DNA of 64,000 nucleotides from Agrostemma githago. Taxonomy: Eukaryota; Streptophyta; Magnoliopsida; Caryophyllales; Caryophyllaceae. Positions 53,961 to 63,999 of the stretch are shown piece after piece (positions within the stretch are counted from its first letter, which is position 1; each line of letters opens with the position of its first letter). The notes beneath the pieces were generated by a model. The model was not told where the DNA came from. It saw only the letters and a program-made list of their open reading frames with translations, and did no database searches. The translations under genes were made by a program, and so were the position numbers. The stretch is from contig OY288248.1 in assembly GCA_958450325.1 (NCBI GenBank), forward strand, positions 44,964,005 to 45,028,004, read 5' to 3'.

Positions 53961-54828
53961 ATCAAGAAGCCACTAATCCAAGTAAGGAAGTTCTAAAGAG
54001 CTCAACTAAAGAATACTAGCTCCTACTCAAGCTTAGGCCAACTAGATTAGCAATAATAAGAAGTCATCTTCAATTATGGAGCTAGCTCGAATTTGAGCTG
54101 AATAAAGGAGCAACTAATCAAGGTAAAATGAAGACATTAACTTAGGGTCACAATCATTCAAACATGAGTAATGGACTGAAGTTAAGAAGGTTTTAAAGCT
54201 GGTTGTGTTCTCATGGTGTACACGGTCAAAAAGCTCTCTTGTTAGCCTTGTTTTTGGCTCCATGTTCACACCTTTGCCGCGCCTCATTACTCCTACTCAA
54301 GCTTTGTTTTCATCTCCATGTTCACACAAGAAGACCACGGCTGATTACTCTTCATCAAACATTGTTTTTAGCTCCATGTTTACATTAGCTTTGTTATTAG
54401 CTCCCTACTTTGTAATTAGCTCCATGTTCACATAGTTTTAGCCTTGTTTTTGTCACCCTAAACCAACCGGTTTAAGGGCTCTTATAGGCTATATATAGCC
54501 GGTCATTTGAAGGAATAAAGAACATCCAATTTGCATATTAAAACTTGAGTAAAGCTGAGCTTTCTGTTTCGTCCTTGTAGTTTACAAGACAAAGTCTAGA
54601 GTGAGTCGCGTTACAAACTCTAAACTCGCTATTTCAATCGAGTGTTTGATCTAGCAAACCGCTTTGTTGAAGTATAGGTCTACTTCACCTAGCATACTAT
54701 CCTTGGTTACGGTTTATCCTTCCTCAAAACTATCCTTACTTTCTGTTTTGGTTACTCATTCACGTTCCATTTCAGAATACTAATCCTAATTCATATTCTT
54801 GTTTCAAAGTTCATATCAACTCACATCA
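53961..54828 (+). repeat. 5' LTR of element G
   Basis: 868 bp. The U3-distal half is like element J; the last about 390 bp are >99% like element F's LTR in inverted orientation. Confidence 0.95.
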
Positions 54829-54868
54829 TTAGTGGTATCAGAGCTTTGGTCATCAAGCAAACATAAGA

Positions 54869-57130
54869 ATGGCAGGAGTATTGAACTTTGAAGATCCTAC
54901 CTTCCTGGAACAACTAAAGAAGGCATTGGAGAACTTCCAGCCCAAGAATTCTCGCTTCCAACCAAGGAGAGAACCGGTGGACAAGATCAAGGTAACTGAA
55001 CTTCCTGAGTTTAACGGTGGTACTGATCCTGAAACTTACTTGGAGTGGGAAAGAAGCATGGAAAAGCTCTTTGACTTCAAGGATTTGGAGGACGAAGAGA
55101 GGTGCAAATACGCCATCCTAAAGCTAAGCAAAGGAGCTTCCCTTTGGTATGAAGGGCTTAAGGTACAACGCACCAGAAGTGGGAAGGGTAAGATTACTTC
55201 TTGGGAGTCCTTAAAACGTAAACTACGTAAGAGGTATGTTCCAACTACGCACAAGTTGTCCTTATACAAAAAGATTGCTAACCTTGTGCAAGGAAAAATG
55301 AGTGTTAGTGAATATATAGAGGAATTTGAGAACCTGGTTCTAATGGGAGAAGTAGAAGAGAATGAAGAGATAAAAATGGCTAGGTTCTTACGTGGGTTAA
55401 ATCGTAGTATAGCTAATACGGTTGATTTGTGTCCTTATTCTGATTTTGATACCTTATGTGGGTTGTGTCTAAAAATTGAGGCACAAGGGAAGGGAAGACA
55501 TGAGGGTGAGTCTAGTAAGAGTCATACTTGGTCACGAACGGATGATAGTAATAGAATCAATCCTACTAATACTAATCAACCCCTTGTGATTAAGAATAAC
55601 CCCGCACCCCCACCTCAGTCTACCCCCAAAACAACCACTGAGACTAGTCTATCTAAGGTACGTTGTTTCAAATGTCAAGGGTTTGGTCATTTCAAAAACG
55701 CATGCCCTAACAAGAGAGTTGTGACCTTAAGAGAGGTAATCACCATTAGGGATGAGATATGGGAGGAGGAACAACGTATAGGAGCTGTTTTTAATGTTAA
55801 TGAGGGAGGGGAGGAAGAAGAAGAAGACTTTGAGGCTTATGAACCCCCGGCTTATGACACACTCCTAGTACTACGTACTCTCCATGCTAACCCCATTCAA
55901 CATGACACTGAACAAAGAGACCAACTATTCCATACTAAGTGTCAAGTTAAAGACAAGTGGTGTAGCTTAATCATTGATGGAGGTAGTTGTACCAACGTTG
56001 CCTCAACTGAAATGGTAGACAAACTAGGCCTAGCTACTACTAATCACCCTAACCCTTATGCATTACATTGGTTAAACAACGGGAACAAGGTAAGGGTCAC
56101 TAAACAAGTGAGGGTTGGATTAACCATGGGTTCCTACGTTGATGAGGTTCTATGCTATGTTATACCTATGGATGCTTGTCACATACTATTAGGCCGTCCT
56201 TGGCAGTTTGATAGGGACGTAATTCACCATGGGAGGAGGAATGAGTATGAATTGAGTGATAAGGGAAGGAAAATTATACTCAAACCCATGACACCTCGAA
56301 GCGTGTGTAATATGTTAGCAAATAGAGTCGGAAAGCCCAGCCTCTCAATGTTTGCTAGTAAAATTGTGGAAGTGCATACTCTAGACGAAGGGGAGTTTGA
56401 TGCCACCAAAGAAGAACCAATTGAGATTAAGAGTGGCAGTGAAGGGACGTCCTTTGAAGAGTGGCAAAAGGAACAAGGTGTTGTTATCTCTAATGGAATG
56501 CCCTCCTATGTGATGCCTAGGAAAGATCCTGAGATCTTAAGGTATGTAGAGGGTAAGGGCAAAGACATGGTTAACACGTTGTCTTGTAACAACGCGCATA
56601 CAACCAGAATTGGAATTGAGAATTGGAAGGACTACTGCTCCATGGAGACTGAAGTACTGACCAAACACAAGACTAACTCTTTTAGTACTTTTGATGAGCT
56701 TATTTTGCAGGTAAGACTTCCTTCTAAAGGAAACCTCCTTTGCACCCCAAGGCATTCTAATTCAGGATACATAATGAGCACGGCCTACAAAGGAGAGCAC
56801 AACAAAAATAGAAGTACAAGACTCTTCATAAGGGATGACTTGTCTTTGGCTAACGTAAGTATGGAGGAGTTCCCAAACCAAGGAAAGAGCAGATGGAAGT
56901 CACAACCAGAAGTTCCGCACAAGGGTAACCACAGAACTTACAAGTTGAAGTTGCCGGATGAGTATGGAGTTCAAGCCACCTTCCTAATAGAAGATCTTCT
57001 TCTATACCTTGATAAAGATAACATTTCAGAATTGAGGACAATTCCTTGTCAAGGGGGAGGAGATGATCCGAATCAAGAAGCCACTAATCCAAGTAAGGAA
57101 GTTCTAAAGAGCTCAACTAAAGAATACTAG
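54869..57130 (+). CDS. gag: Element G gag-PR frame with scrambled tail (753 aa)
   Basis: Starts MAGVLNFEDPTFLEQLKKAL. The capsid-like region spans about residues 45-215 (YLEWERSMEKLFDFKDLEDE, SEYIEEFENL, ARFLRGLNRSIAN). The CCHC knuckle CFKCQGFGHFKNAC is near 267, an acidic stretch (EEEEED) near 320, and the protease IIDGGSCTN near 370. After the protease tail (MPRKDPEILRYV, near 545) RT, RNase H and the IN core are gone. What follows is a short diverged remnant of the RNase H-IN linker and the IN C-terminal part (LPDEYGVQATFLIEDLLLYL), reading on into the LTR. The frame is open throughout although most of pol is deleted. Likely product: functional Gag plus protease. Confidence 0.9.
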   Translation: MAGVLNFEDPTFLEQLKKALENFQPKNSRFQPRREPVDKIKVTELPEFNGGTDPETYLEWERSMEKLFDFKDLEDEERCKYAILKLSKGASLWYEGLKVQRTRSGKGKITSWESLKRKLRKRYVPTTHKLSLYKKIANLVQGKMSVSEYIEEFENLVLMGEVEENEEIKMARFLRGLNRSIANTVDLCPYSDFDTLCGLCLKIEAQGKGRHEGESSKSHTWSRTDDSNRINPTNTNQPLVIKNNPAPPPQSTPKTTTETSLSKVRCFKCQGFGHFKNACPNKRVVTLREVITIRDEIWEEEQRIGAVFNVNEGGEEEEEDFEAYEPPAYDTLLVLRTLHANPIQHDTEQRDQLFHTKCQVKDKWCSLIIDGGSCTNVASTEMVDKLGLATTNHPNPYALHWLNNGNKVRVTKQVRVGLTMGSYVDEVLCYVIPMDACHILLGRPWQFDRDVIHHGRRNEYELSDKGRKIILKPMTPRSVCNMLANRVGKPSLSMFASKIVEVHTLDEGEFDATKEEPIEIKSGSEGTSFEEWQKEQGVVISNGMPSYVMPRKDPEILRYVEGKGKDMVNTLSCNNAHTTRIGIENWKDYCSMETEVLTKHKTNSFSTFDELILQVRLPSKGNLLCTPRHSNSGYIMSTAYKGEHNKNRSTRLFIRDDLSLANVSMEEFPNQGKSRWKSQPEVPHKGNHRTYKLKLPDEYGVQATFLIEDLLLYLDKDNISELRTIPCQGGGDDPNQEATNPSKEVLKSSTKEY

Positions 57131-57856
57131 CTCCTACTCAAGCTTAGGCCAACTAGATTAGCAATAATAAGAAGTCATCTTCAATTATGGAGCTAGCTCG
57201 AATTTGAGCTGAATAAAGGAGCAACTAATCAAGGTAAAATGAAGACATTAACTTAGGGTCACAATCATTCAAACATGAGTAATGGACTGAAGTTAAGAAG
57301 GTTTTAAAGCTGGTTGTGTTCTCATGGTGTACACGGTCAAAAAGCTCTCTTGTTAGCCTTGTTTTTGGCTCCATGTTCACACCTTTGCCGCGCCTCATTA
57401 CTCCTACTCAAGCTTTGTTTTCATCTCCATGTTCACACAAGAAGACCACGGCTGATTACTCTTCATCAAACATTGTTTTTAGCTCCATGTTTACATTAGC
57501 TTTGTTATTAGCTCCCTACTTTGTAATTAGCTCCCTACTTTGTAATTAGCTCCATGTTCACATAGTTTTAGCCTTGTTTTTGTCACCCTAAACCAACCGG
57601 TTTAAGGGCTCTTATAGGCTATATATAGCCGGTCATTTGAAGGAATAAAGAACATCCAATTTGCATATTAAAACTTGAGTAAAGCTGAGCTTTCTGTTTC
57701 GTCCTTGTAGTTTACAAGACAAAGTCTAGAGTGAGTCGCGTTACAAACTCTAAACTCGCTATTTCAATCGAGTGTTTGATCTAGCAAACCGCTTTGTTGA
57801 AGTATAGGTCTACTTCACCTAGCATACTATCCTTGGTTACGGTTTATCCTTCCTCA
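57064..57856 (+). repeat. 3' LTR of element G, truncated
   Basis: 793 bp. Contains a 20-bp tandem duplication of CTCCCTACTTTGTAATTAG not in the 5' copy. It breaks at CCTCA, which is shared with the Tat sequence it joins. Confidence 0.95.
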
Positions 57857-58835
57857 GGCGAAGTTGGATGAAGTCAACTTGGACAAGCAACATCCAGAGC
57901 GAAAAGTGTTAATCGGATCAGAATGCACAGGTAATATCCGCCAAAACCTCATTGAATTATTAAAAACTAACATGGATTGTTTTGCTTGGTCGCATGATGA
58001 TATGGTAGGTATAGACCCCAGCATTATAACCCATAGGCTAAGTGTGGATCCCAGCTACAAGCCAGTCCAGCAGAAGAGGGGGAAGTTTGCCCCAGAAAGA
58101 AATCAAGTCATAAATCAGAAGGTGGACAGTCTGCTGGCTGCTGGAAAAATCAGGGAGGTGAAGTACCCAGAGTGGTTGTCTAATGTGGTGGTGGTCCCAA
58201 AGAAGAATGGCAAGTGGAGGGTGTGCGTCGATTTCACCGACTTGAACAAAGCATGCCCGAAAGATCCATTCCCCCTACCACATATAGATGCCATGGTAGA
58301 TGCTACAGCAGGCCACAAGATGCTAACCTTTCTTGATGCATGGAGTGGGTACAACCAGATCAAGATGCATCCAGCAGACCAGGAGAAGACAGCCTTCAGG
58401 TCTGAGAGGGGTATATATTGTTACAATGTAATGCCTTTTGGTCTGAAGAATGCAGGTTCCACCTACCAGAGACTAGTCAACAAGATGTTCAGGAGACAGA
58501 TTGGGACACTATGGAGGTATATATTGACGACATGGTCGTCAAGTCAAAGCAAGCTTCGCAACATACAACGCACTTGGAGGATACCTTCAACACATTAAGG
58601 GAATACAAGATGAAGTTAAATCCTTCAAAGTGCACATTTGGAGTGTCATGTGGGAAGTTTCTGGGGTATATGGTGACCCAGAGGGGAATTGAAGCTAGCA
58701 CAGAGCAGATCAAGGCCATCCTCCAGCTGGAATCCCCACAGAAGCCAAGAGACGTGCAAAGGCTGACTGGAAGAATTGCTGCTCTGAACAGATTTATCTC
58801 CAGGTCCTCAGATAGGTGCAGACTGTTTTATGATG
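57857..58835 (+). pseudogene. Tat-lineage RT, with 330-bp repeat of 48701-49030
   Basis: The first 330 bp repeat 48701-49030 with one difference noticed: GAG here, TAG there. RT continues: VVVPKKNGKWRVCVDFTDLN, CPKDPFPLPHIDAMVD, FLDAWSGYNQIKMHPADQEK, VMPFGLKNAGSTYQRLVN. A one-base shift near 58490 leads into YIDDMVVKSK, the Tat-type catalytic motif, then FLGYMVTQRGIEA and LTGRIAALNRFISR. Cut at 58835 by the LTR array inserted after TGATG. RNase H and IN would lie beyond the array, outside the window. Confidence 0.88.
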
Positions 58836-59659
58836 TGATGTGATTTGGAATGAACTATGAACAAGTTATTTGGAGATTGATAGTAAATTGAAATGAACGA
58901 AACAAAGCAACGAAATCAGGTTGAAATAGTTGCTGTAAAGTGATGATAGAATGTAACCAAGGATAGTGTGCTAAGTGAGATAGACCTATACCTCAACAAA
59001 GCGGGTGCTAATTCAAACACTTGATTGAAATAGCGAGTATAGAGCTTGTAACGCGACTTACTCTAATACTTTGTCTTGTGAACAACAAAGACGAAAAGGA
59101 AAGCAAAGCTTAACTCAGATTTTGTTTGATGAAGGTTGAATGATTTATGCATCTAATGGGTGGCTATTTATAGCCTACAAAAGAACCCAAAGAGAGGCCA
59201 ACCAGGAATAGTCAAGCCTCTTAAAGTGGGTGACAAAAACAAAGAAAGAGAAATGAACTAGGCTAGAACTAAATAGCTAGATACAATGAATAAGTGAGAA
59301 CACAATCAACCTACTTTCCATGCTCCAAATCAGATGCAAGGCCCTTGTTTGCTCGAGTAGTCTTGATTAAACGGACTTGAAAATAGCAGCTCTTCTCCTC
59401 GGGAATTTATTGAAAGCTTTAAAGAAAATCGAGGCAAAAGAAACAATTTCGTCAAAGAATTTAACAGCAGAGTTTTTCAATGCACAGCTGACTTGTTTGG
59501 GGCATAACTTCGTCAATACTTGTTCAATGAACCTTCATGAGCAGTCACTGGAAAGATAAGCTCGATATCTATCTCCTCCATTTTGAATGACTATGAAATT
59601 CCAAGTATAACTCGAGATATGGACCGATCAAAACAACGCTGCAAAATGAACTCGCATCA
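58836..59659 (-). repeat. Array LTR 1
   Basis: Has one extra G near 59205 and a few private differences (GAACTATGAAC near 58853). Adjoins Tat RT. Confidence 0.93.
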
Positions 59660-60059
59660 TACTCTCCTTCTTTGAAAAAGAATTGTCCTCAATTCTTGTA
59701 ACAAGTATCCCACCTGGATCAAATAAAAAATTTGTTAGTATCGACGCATCCTCACTCCAAATAGACATAAGTGTGGGTAACGTTGGTATTATGGCTAGAC
59801 TACAAGCTCGACTCCTTTTCAAATAGGTGCAGTTTTGAATGCTTGTGAAGGATGGATCAAGTATCTTTTGTTGCTCCTCAAAATTTTCCACAAGCAGAAT
59901 CCCTTTACTCTCCATGTTTGTTTTGGCTAGGATCAGAATTTGTTTCTTCTTACACAACCTGTTTGGTTGAAGATGATACTCGTCAAAAACAGGTGGTAAC
60001 GTTGGATCAAACACCAAACTTTCCTCGTAAGTGTTTTCAAACGAGAAAATTGCTGACAT
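59628..60059 (-). CDS. Array interior ORF copy 1 (143 aa from first ATG), unknown
   Basis: Starts MSAIFSFENTYEESLVFDP and ends inside the LTR at 59628. It contains YHLQPNRLCKKKQILILAK, LVENFEEQQKIL and RIEDNSFSKKE. No domain or membrane segment recognised from this start. The stretch RIEDNSF is the PPT-side inverted repeat read in a different frame from the ELRAIPF of the pol elements. The frame is open in all three copies, but only one substitution separates copy 1 from 2 and 3, so conservation says little. It may be a captured host fragment or chance; antisense 72-codon frames lie inside it. Confidence 0.35.
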   Translation of the reverse strand: MSAIFSFENTYEESLVFDPTLPPVFDEYHLQPNRLCKKKQILILAKTNMESKGILLVENFEEQQKILDPSFTSIQNCTYLKRSRACSLAIIPTLPTLMSIWSEDASILTNFLFDPGGILVTRIEDNSFSKKESMMRVHFAALF

Positions 60060-60283
60060 TTTTTTGGTGAACAGTACACACGTGAACAGTAAGAAACAAA
60101 TGTATCGGAACTTCAACAAAAACCACGAGATAATCAAAACCGATTAACCCTCGAACTACCCGCACAAGTTTAACCTTTGAATTCCAATCGCAATCAGAAA
60201 TTTAACTAATAACTTGGCTTCGACACTTCTTGGACCGTCTTGATTTTAAGAAAAATCAAGAGTTGTAGCTCTGATACCACTTA

Positions 60284-61106
60284 TGATGTGATTTGGAATG
60301 AACTTTGAACAAGTTATTTGGAGATTGATAGTAAATTGAAATGAACGAAACAAAGCAACAAAATCAGGTTGAAATAGTTGCTGTAAAGTGATGATAGAAT
60401 GTAACCAAGGATAGTGTGCTAAGTGAGATAGACCTATACCTCAACAAAGCGGGTGCTAATTCAAACACTCGATTGAAATAGCGAGTATAGAGCTTGTAAC
60501 GCGACTTACTCTAATACTTTGTCTTGTGAACAACAAAGACGAAAAGGAAAGGAAAGCTTAACTCAGATTTTGTTTGATGAAGGTTGAATGATTTATGCAT
60601 CTAATGGGTGGCTATTTATAGCCTACAAAAGAACCCAAAGAGAGGCCAACCAGAATAGTCAAGCCTCTTAAAGTGGGTGACAAAAACAAAGAAAGGGAAA
60701 TGAACTAGGCTAGAACTAAATAGCTAGATACAATGAATAAGTGAGAACACAATCAGCCTACTTTCCATGCTCCAAATCAGATGCAAGGCCCTTGTTTGCT
60801 CGAGTAGTCTTGATTAAACGGACTTGAAAATAGCAGCTCTTCTCCTCGGGAATTTATTGAAAGCTTTAAAGAAAATCGAGGCAAAAGAAACAATTTCGTC
60901 AAAGAATTTAACAGCAGAGTTTTTCAATGCACAGCTGACTTGTTTGGGGCATAACTTCGTCAATACTTGTTCAATGAACCTTCATGAGCAGTCACTGGAA
61001 AGATAAGCTCGATATCTATCTCCTCCATTTTGAATGACTATGAAATTCCAAGTATAACTCGAGATATGGACCGATCAAAACAACGCTGCAAAATGAACTC
61101 GCATCA
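60284..61106 (-). repeat. Array LTR 2
   Basis: 823 bp, looks identical to LTR 3. Confidence 0.93.
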
Positions 61107-61506
61107 TACTCTCCTTCTTTGAAAAAGAATTGTCCTCAATTCTTGTAACAAGTATCCCACCTGGATCAAATAAAAAATTTGTTAGTATCGACGCATCCTC
61201 ACTCCAAATAGACATAAGTGTGGATAACGTTGGTATTATGGCTAGACTACAAGCTCGACTCCTTTTCAAATAGGTGCAGTTTTGAATGCTTGTGAAGGAT
61301 GGATCAAGTATCTTTTGTTGCTCCTCAAAATTTTCCACAAGCAGAATCCCTTTACTCTCCATGTTTGTTTTGGCTAGGATCAGAATTTGTTTCTTCTTAC
61401 ACAACCTGTTTGGTTGAAGATGATACTCGTCAAAAACAGGTGGTAACGTTGGATCAAACACCAAACTTTCCTCGTAAGTGTTTTCAAACGAGAAAATTGC
61501 TGACAT
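61075..61506 (-). CDS. Array interior ORF copy 2, unknown
   Basis: As copy 1, except Ser for Pro in IIPTL(P/S)TLMSIW. Identical to copy 3. Confidence 0.35.
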   Translation of the reverse strand: MSAIFSFENTYEESLVFDPTLPPVFDEYHLQPNRLCKKKQILILAKTNMESKGILLVENFEEQQKILDPSFTSIQNCTYLKRSRACSLAIIPTLSTLMSIWSEDASILTNFLFDPGGILVTRIEDNSFSKKESMMRVHFAALF

Positions 61507-61730
61507 TTTTTTGGTGAACAGTACACACGTGAACAGTAAGAAACAAATGTATCGGAACTTCAACAAAAACCACGAGATAATCAAAACCGATTAACCCTCG
61601 AACTACCCGCACAAGTTTAACCTTTGAATTCCAATCGCAATCAGAAATTTAACTAATAACTTGGCTTCGACACTTCTTGGACCGTCTTGATTTTAAGAAA
61701 AATCAAGAGTTGTAGCTCTGATACCACTTA

Positions 61731-62553
61731 TGATGTGATTTGGAATGAACTTTGAACAAGTTATTTGGAGATTGATAGTAAATTGAAATGAACGAAACAA
61801 AGCAACAAAATCAGGTTGAAATAGTTGCTGTAAAGTGATGATAGAATGTAACCAAGGATAGTGTGCTAAGTGAGATAGACCTATACCTCAACAAAGCGGG
61901 TGCTAATTCAAACACTCGATTGAAATAGCGAGTATAGAGCTTGTAACGCGACTTACTCTAATACTTTGTCTTGTGAACAACAAAGACGAAAAGGAAAGGA
62001 AAGCTTAACTCAGATTTTGTTTGATGAAGGTTGAATGATTTATGCATCTAATGGGTGGCTATTTATAGCCTACAAAAGAACCCAAAGAGAGGCCAACCAG
62101 AATAGTCAAGCCTCTTAAAGTGGGTGACAAAAACAAAGAAAGGGAAATGAACTAGGCTAGAACTAAATAGCTAGATACAATGAATAAGTGAGAACACAAT
62201 CAGCCTACTTTCCATGCTCCAAATCAGATGCAAGGCCCTTGTTTGCTCGAGTAGTCTTGATTAAACGGACTTGAAAATAGCAGCTCTTCTCCTCGGGAAT
62301 TTATTGAAAGCTTTAAAGAAAATCGAGGCAAAAGAAACAATTTCGTCAAAGAATTTAACAGCAGAGTTTTTCAATGCACAGCTGACTTGTTTGGGGCATA
62401 ACTTCGTCAATACTTGTTCAATGAACCTTCATGAGCAGTCACTGGAAAGATAAGCTCGATATCTATCTCCTCCATTTTGAATGACTATGAAATTCCAAGT
62501 ATAACTCGAGATATGGACCGATCAAAACAACGCTGCAAAATGAACTCGCATCA
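61731..62553 (-). repeat. Array LTR 3
   Basis: 823 bp, looks identical to LTR 2. Confidence 0.93.
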
Positions 62554-62953
62554 TACTCTCCTTCTTTGAAAAAGAATTGTCCTCAATTCTTGTAACAAGT
62601 ATCCCACCTGGATCAAATAAAAAATTTGTTAGTATCGACGCATCCTCACTCCAAATAGACATAAGTGTGGATAACGTTGGTATTATGGCTAGACTACAAG
62701 CTCGACTCCTTTTCAAATAGGTGCAGTTTTGAATGCTTGTGAAGGATGGATCAAGTATCTTTTGTTGCTCCTCAAAATTTTCCACAAGCAGAATCCCTTT
62801 ACTCTCCATGTTTGTTTTGGCTAGGATCAGAATTTGTTTCTTCTTACACAACCTGTTTGGTTGAAGATGATACTCGTCAAAAACAGGTGGTAACGTTGGA
62901 TCAAACACCAAACTTTCCTCGTAAGTGTTTTCAAACGAGAAAATTGCTGACAT
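62522..62953 (-). CDS. Array interior ORF copy 3, unknown
   Basis: Identical to copy 2 at the protein level. Confidence 0.35.
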   Translation of the reverse strand: MSAIFSFENTYEESLVFDPTLPPVFDEYHLQPNRLCKKKQILILAKTNMESKGILLVENFEEQQKILDPSFTSIQNCTYLKRSRACSLAIIPTLSTLMSIWSEDASILTNFLFDPGGILVTRIEDNSFSKKESMMRVHFAALF

Positions 62954-63177
62954 TTTTTTGGTGAACAGTACACACGTGAACAGTAAGAAACAAATGTATC
63001 GGAACTTCAACAAAAACCACGAGATAATCAAAACCGATTAACCCTCGAACTACCCGCACAAGTTTAACCTTTGAATTCCAATCGCAATCAGAAATTTAAC
63101 TAATAACTTGGCTTCGACACTTCTTGGACCGTCTTGATTTTAAGAAAAATCAAGAGTTGTAGCTCTGATACCACTTA

Positions 63178-63999
63178 TGATGTGATTTGGAATGAACTTT
63201 GAACAAGTTATTTGGAGATTGATAGTAAATTGAAATGAACGAAACAAAGCAACAAAATCAGGTTGAAATAGTTGCTGTAAAGTGATGATAGAATGTAACC
63301 AAGGATAGTGTGCTAAGTGAGATAGACCTATACCTCAACAAAGCGGGTGCTAATTCAAACACTCGATTGAAATAGCGAGTATAGAGCTTGTAACGCGACT
63401 TACTCTAATACTTTGTCTTGTGAACAACAAAGACGAAAAGGAAAGGAAAGCTTAACTCAGATTTTGTTTGATGAAGGTTGAATGATTTATGCATCTAATG
63501 GGTGGCTATTTATAGCCTACAAAAGAACCCAAAGAGAGGCCAACCAGAATAGTCAAGCCTCTTAAAGTGGGTGACAAAAACAAAGAAAGGGAAATGAACT
63601 AGGCTAGAACTAAATAGCTAGATACAATGAATAAGTGAGAACACAATCAGCCTACTTTCCATGCTCCAAATCAGATGCAAGGCCCTTGTTTGCTCGAGTA
63701 GTCTTGATTAAACGGACTTGAAAATAGCAGCTCTTCTCCTCGGGAATTTATTGAAAGCTTTAAAGAAAATTGAGGCAAAAGAAACAATTTCGTCAAAGAA
63801 TTTAACAGCAGCGTTTTTCAATGCACAGCTGACTTGTTTGGGGCATAACTTTGTCAATACCTTGTTCAATGAACCTTCATGAGCAGTCACTGGAAAGAAG
63901 CTCGAAATCTATCTCCTCCATTTTGAATGACTACGAAATTCCAAGTATAACTCGAGATATGGACCGATCAAAACAACGCTGCAAAATGAACTCGCATCA
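63178..63999 (-). repeat. Array LTR 4
   Basis: 822 bp with several private changes after about 63765 (for example AGCAGCGTTT for AGCAGAGTTT, TACCTTGTTC for TACTTGTTC). It therefore has a partly independent history from LTRs 1-3. Ends one base before the window edge. Confidence 0.9.

Larger units (their letters stand above)
53961..57856 (+). mobile_element. Element G: gag-bearing, RT/IN-less gypsy, both outer ends clipped
   Basis: 5' LTR 53961-54828 lacks the first 8 bp (TGATCCGA), as judged from the 3' LTR. The 3' LTR 57064-57856 stops about 100 bp early at CCTCA. The primer site TGGTATCAGAGC is at 54833-54844 and a purine tract precedes 57064. Apart from a 20-bp tandem duplication in the 3' LTR (about 57513-57552) the LTRs look identical. 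No target duplication exists because both ends are rearrangement joints. Confidence 0.95.

Noticed and set aside
54203..54435. Repeated 60-77 codon frames (also 57314-57549) with Leu/Phe-rich peptides
   Set aside because: They arise from the short U3 repeats of element G's LTRs and appear twice only because LTRs come in pairs.
59377..59559. 60-codon plus-strand frame repeated every 1447 bp
   Set aside because: Lies within the array LTR on the strand opposite to the element; no domain, and repetition follows from the array.
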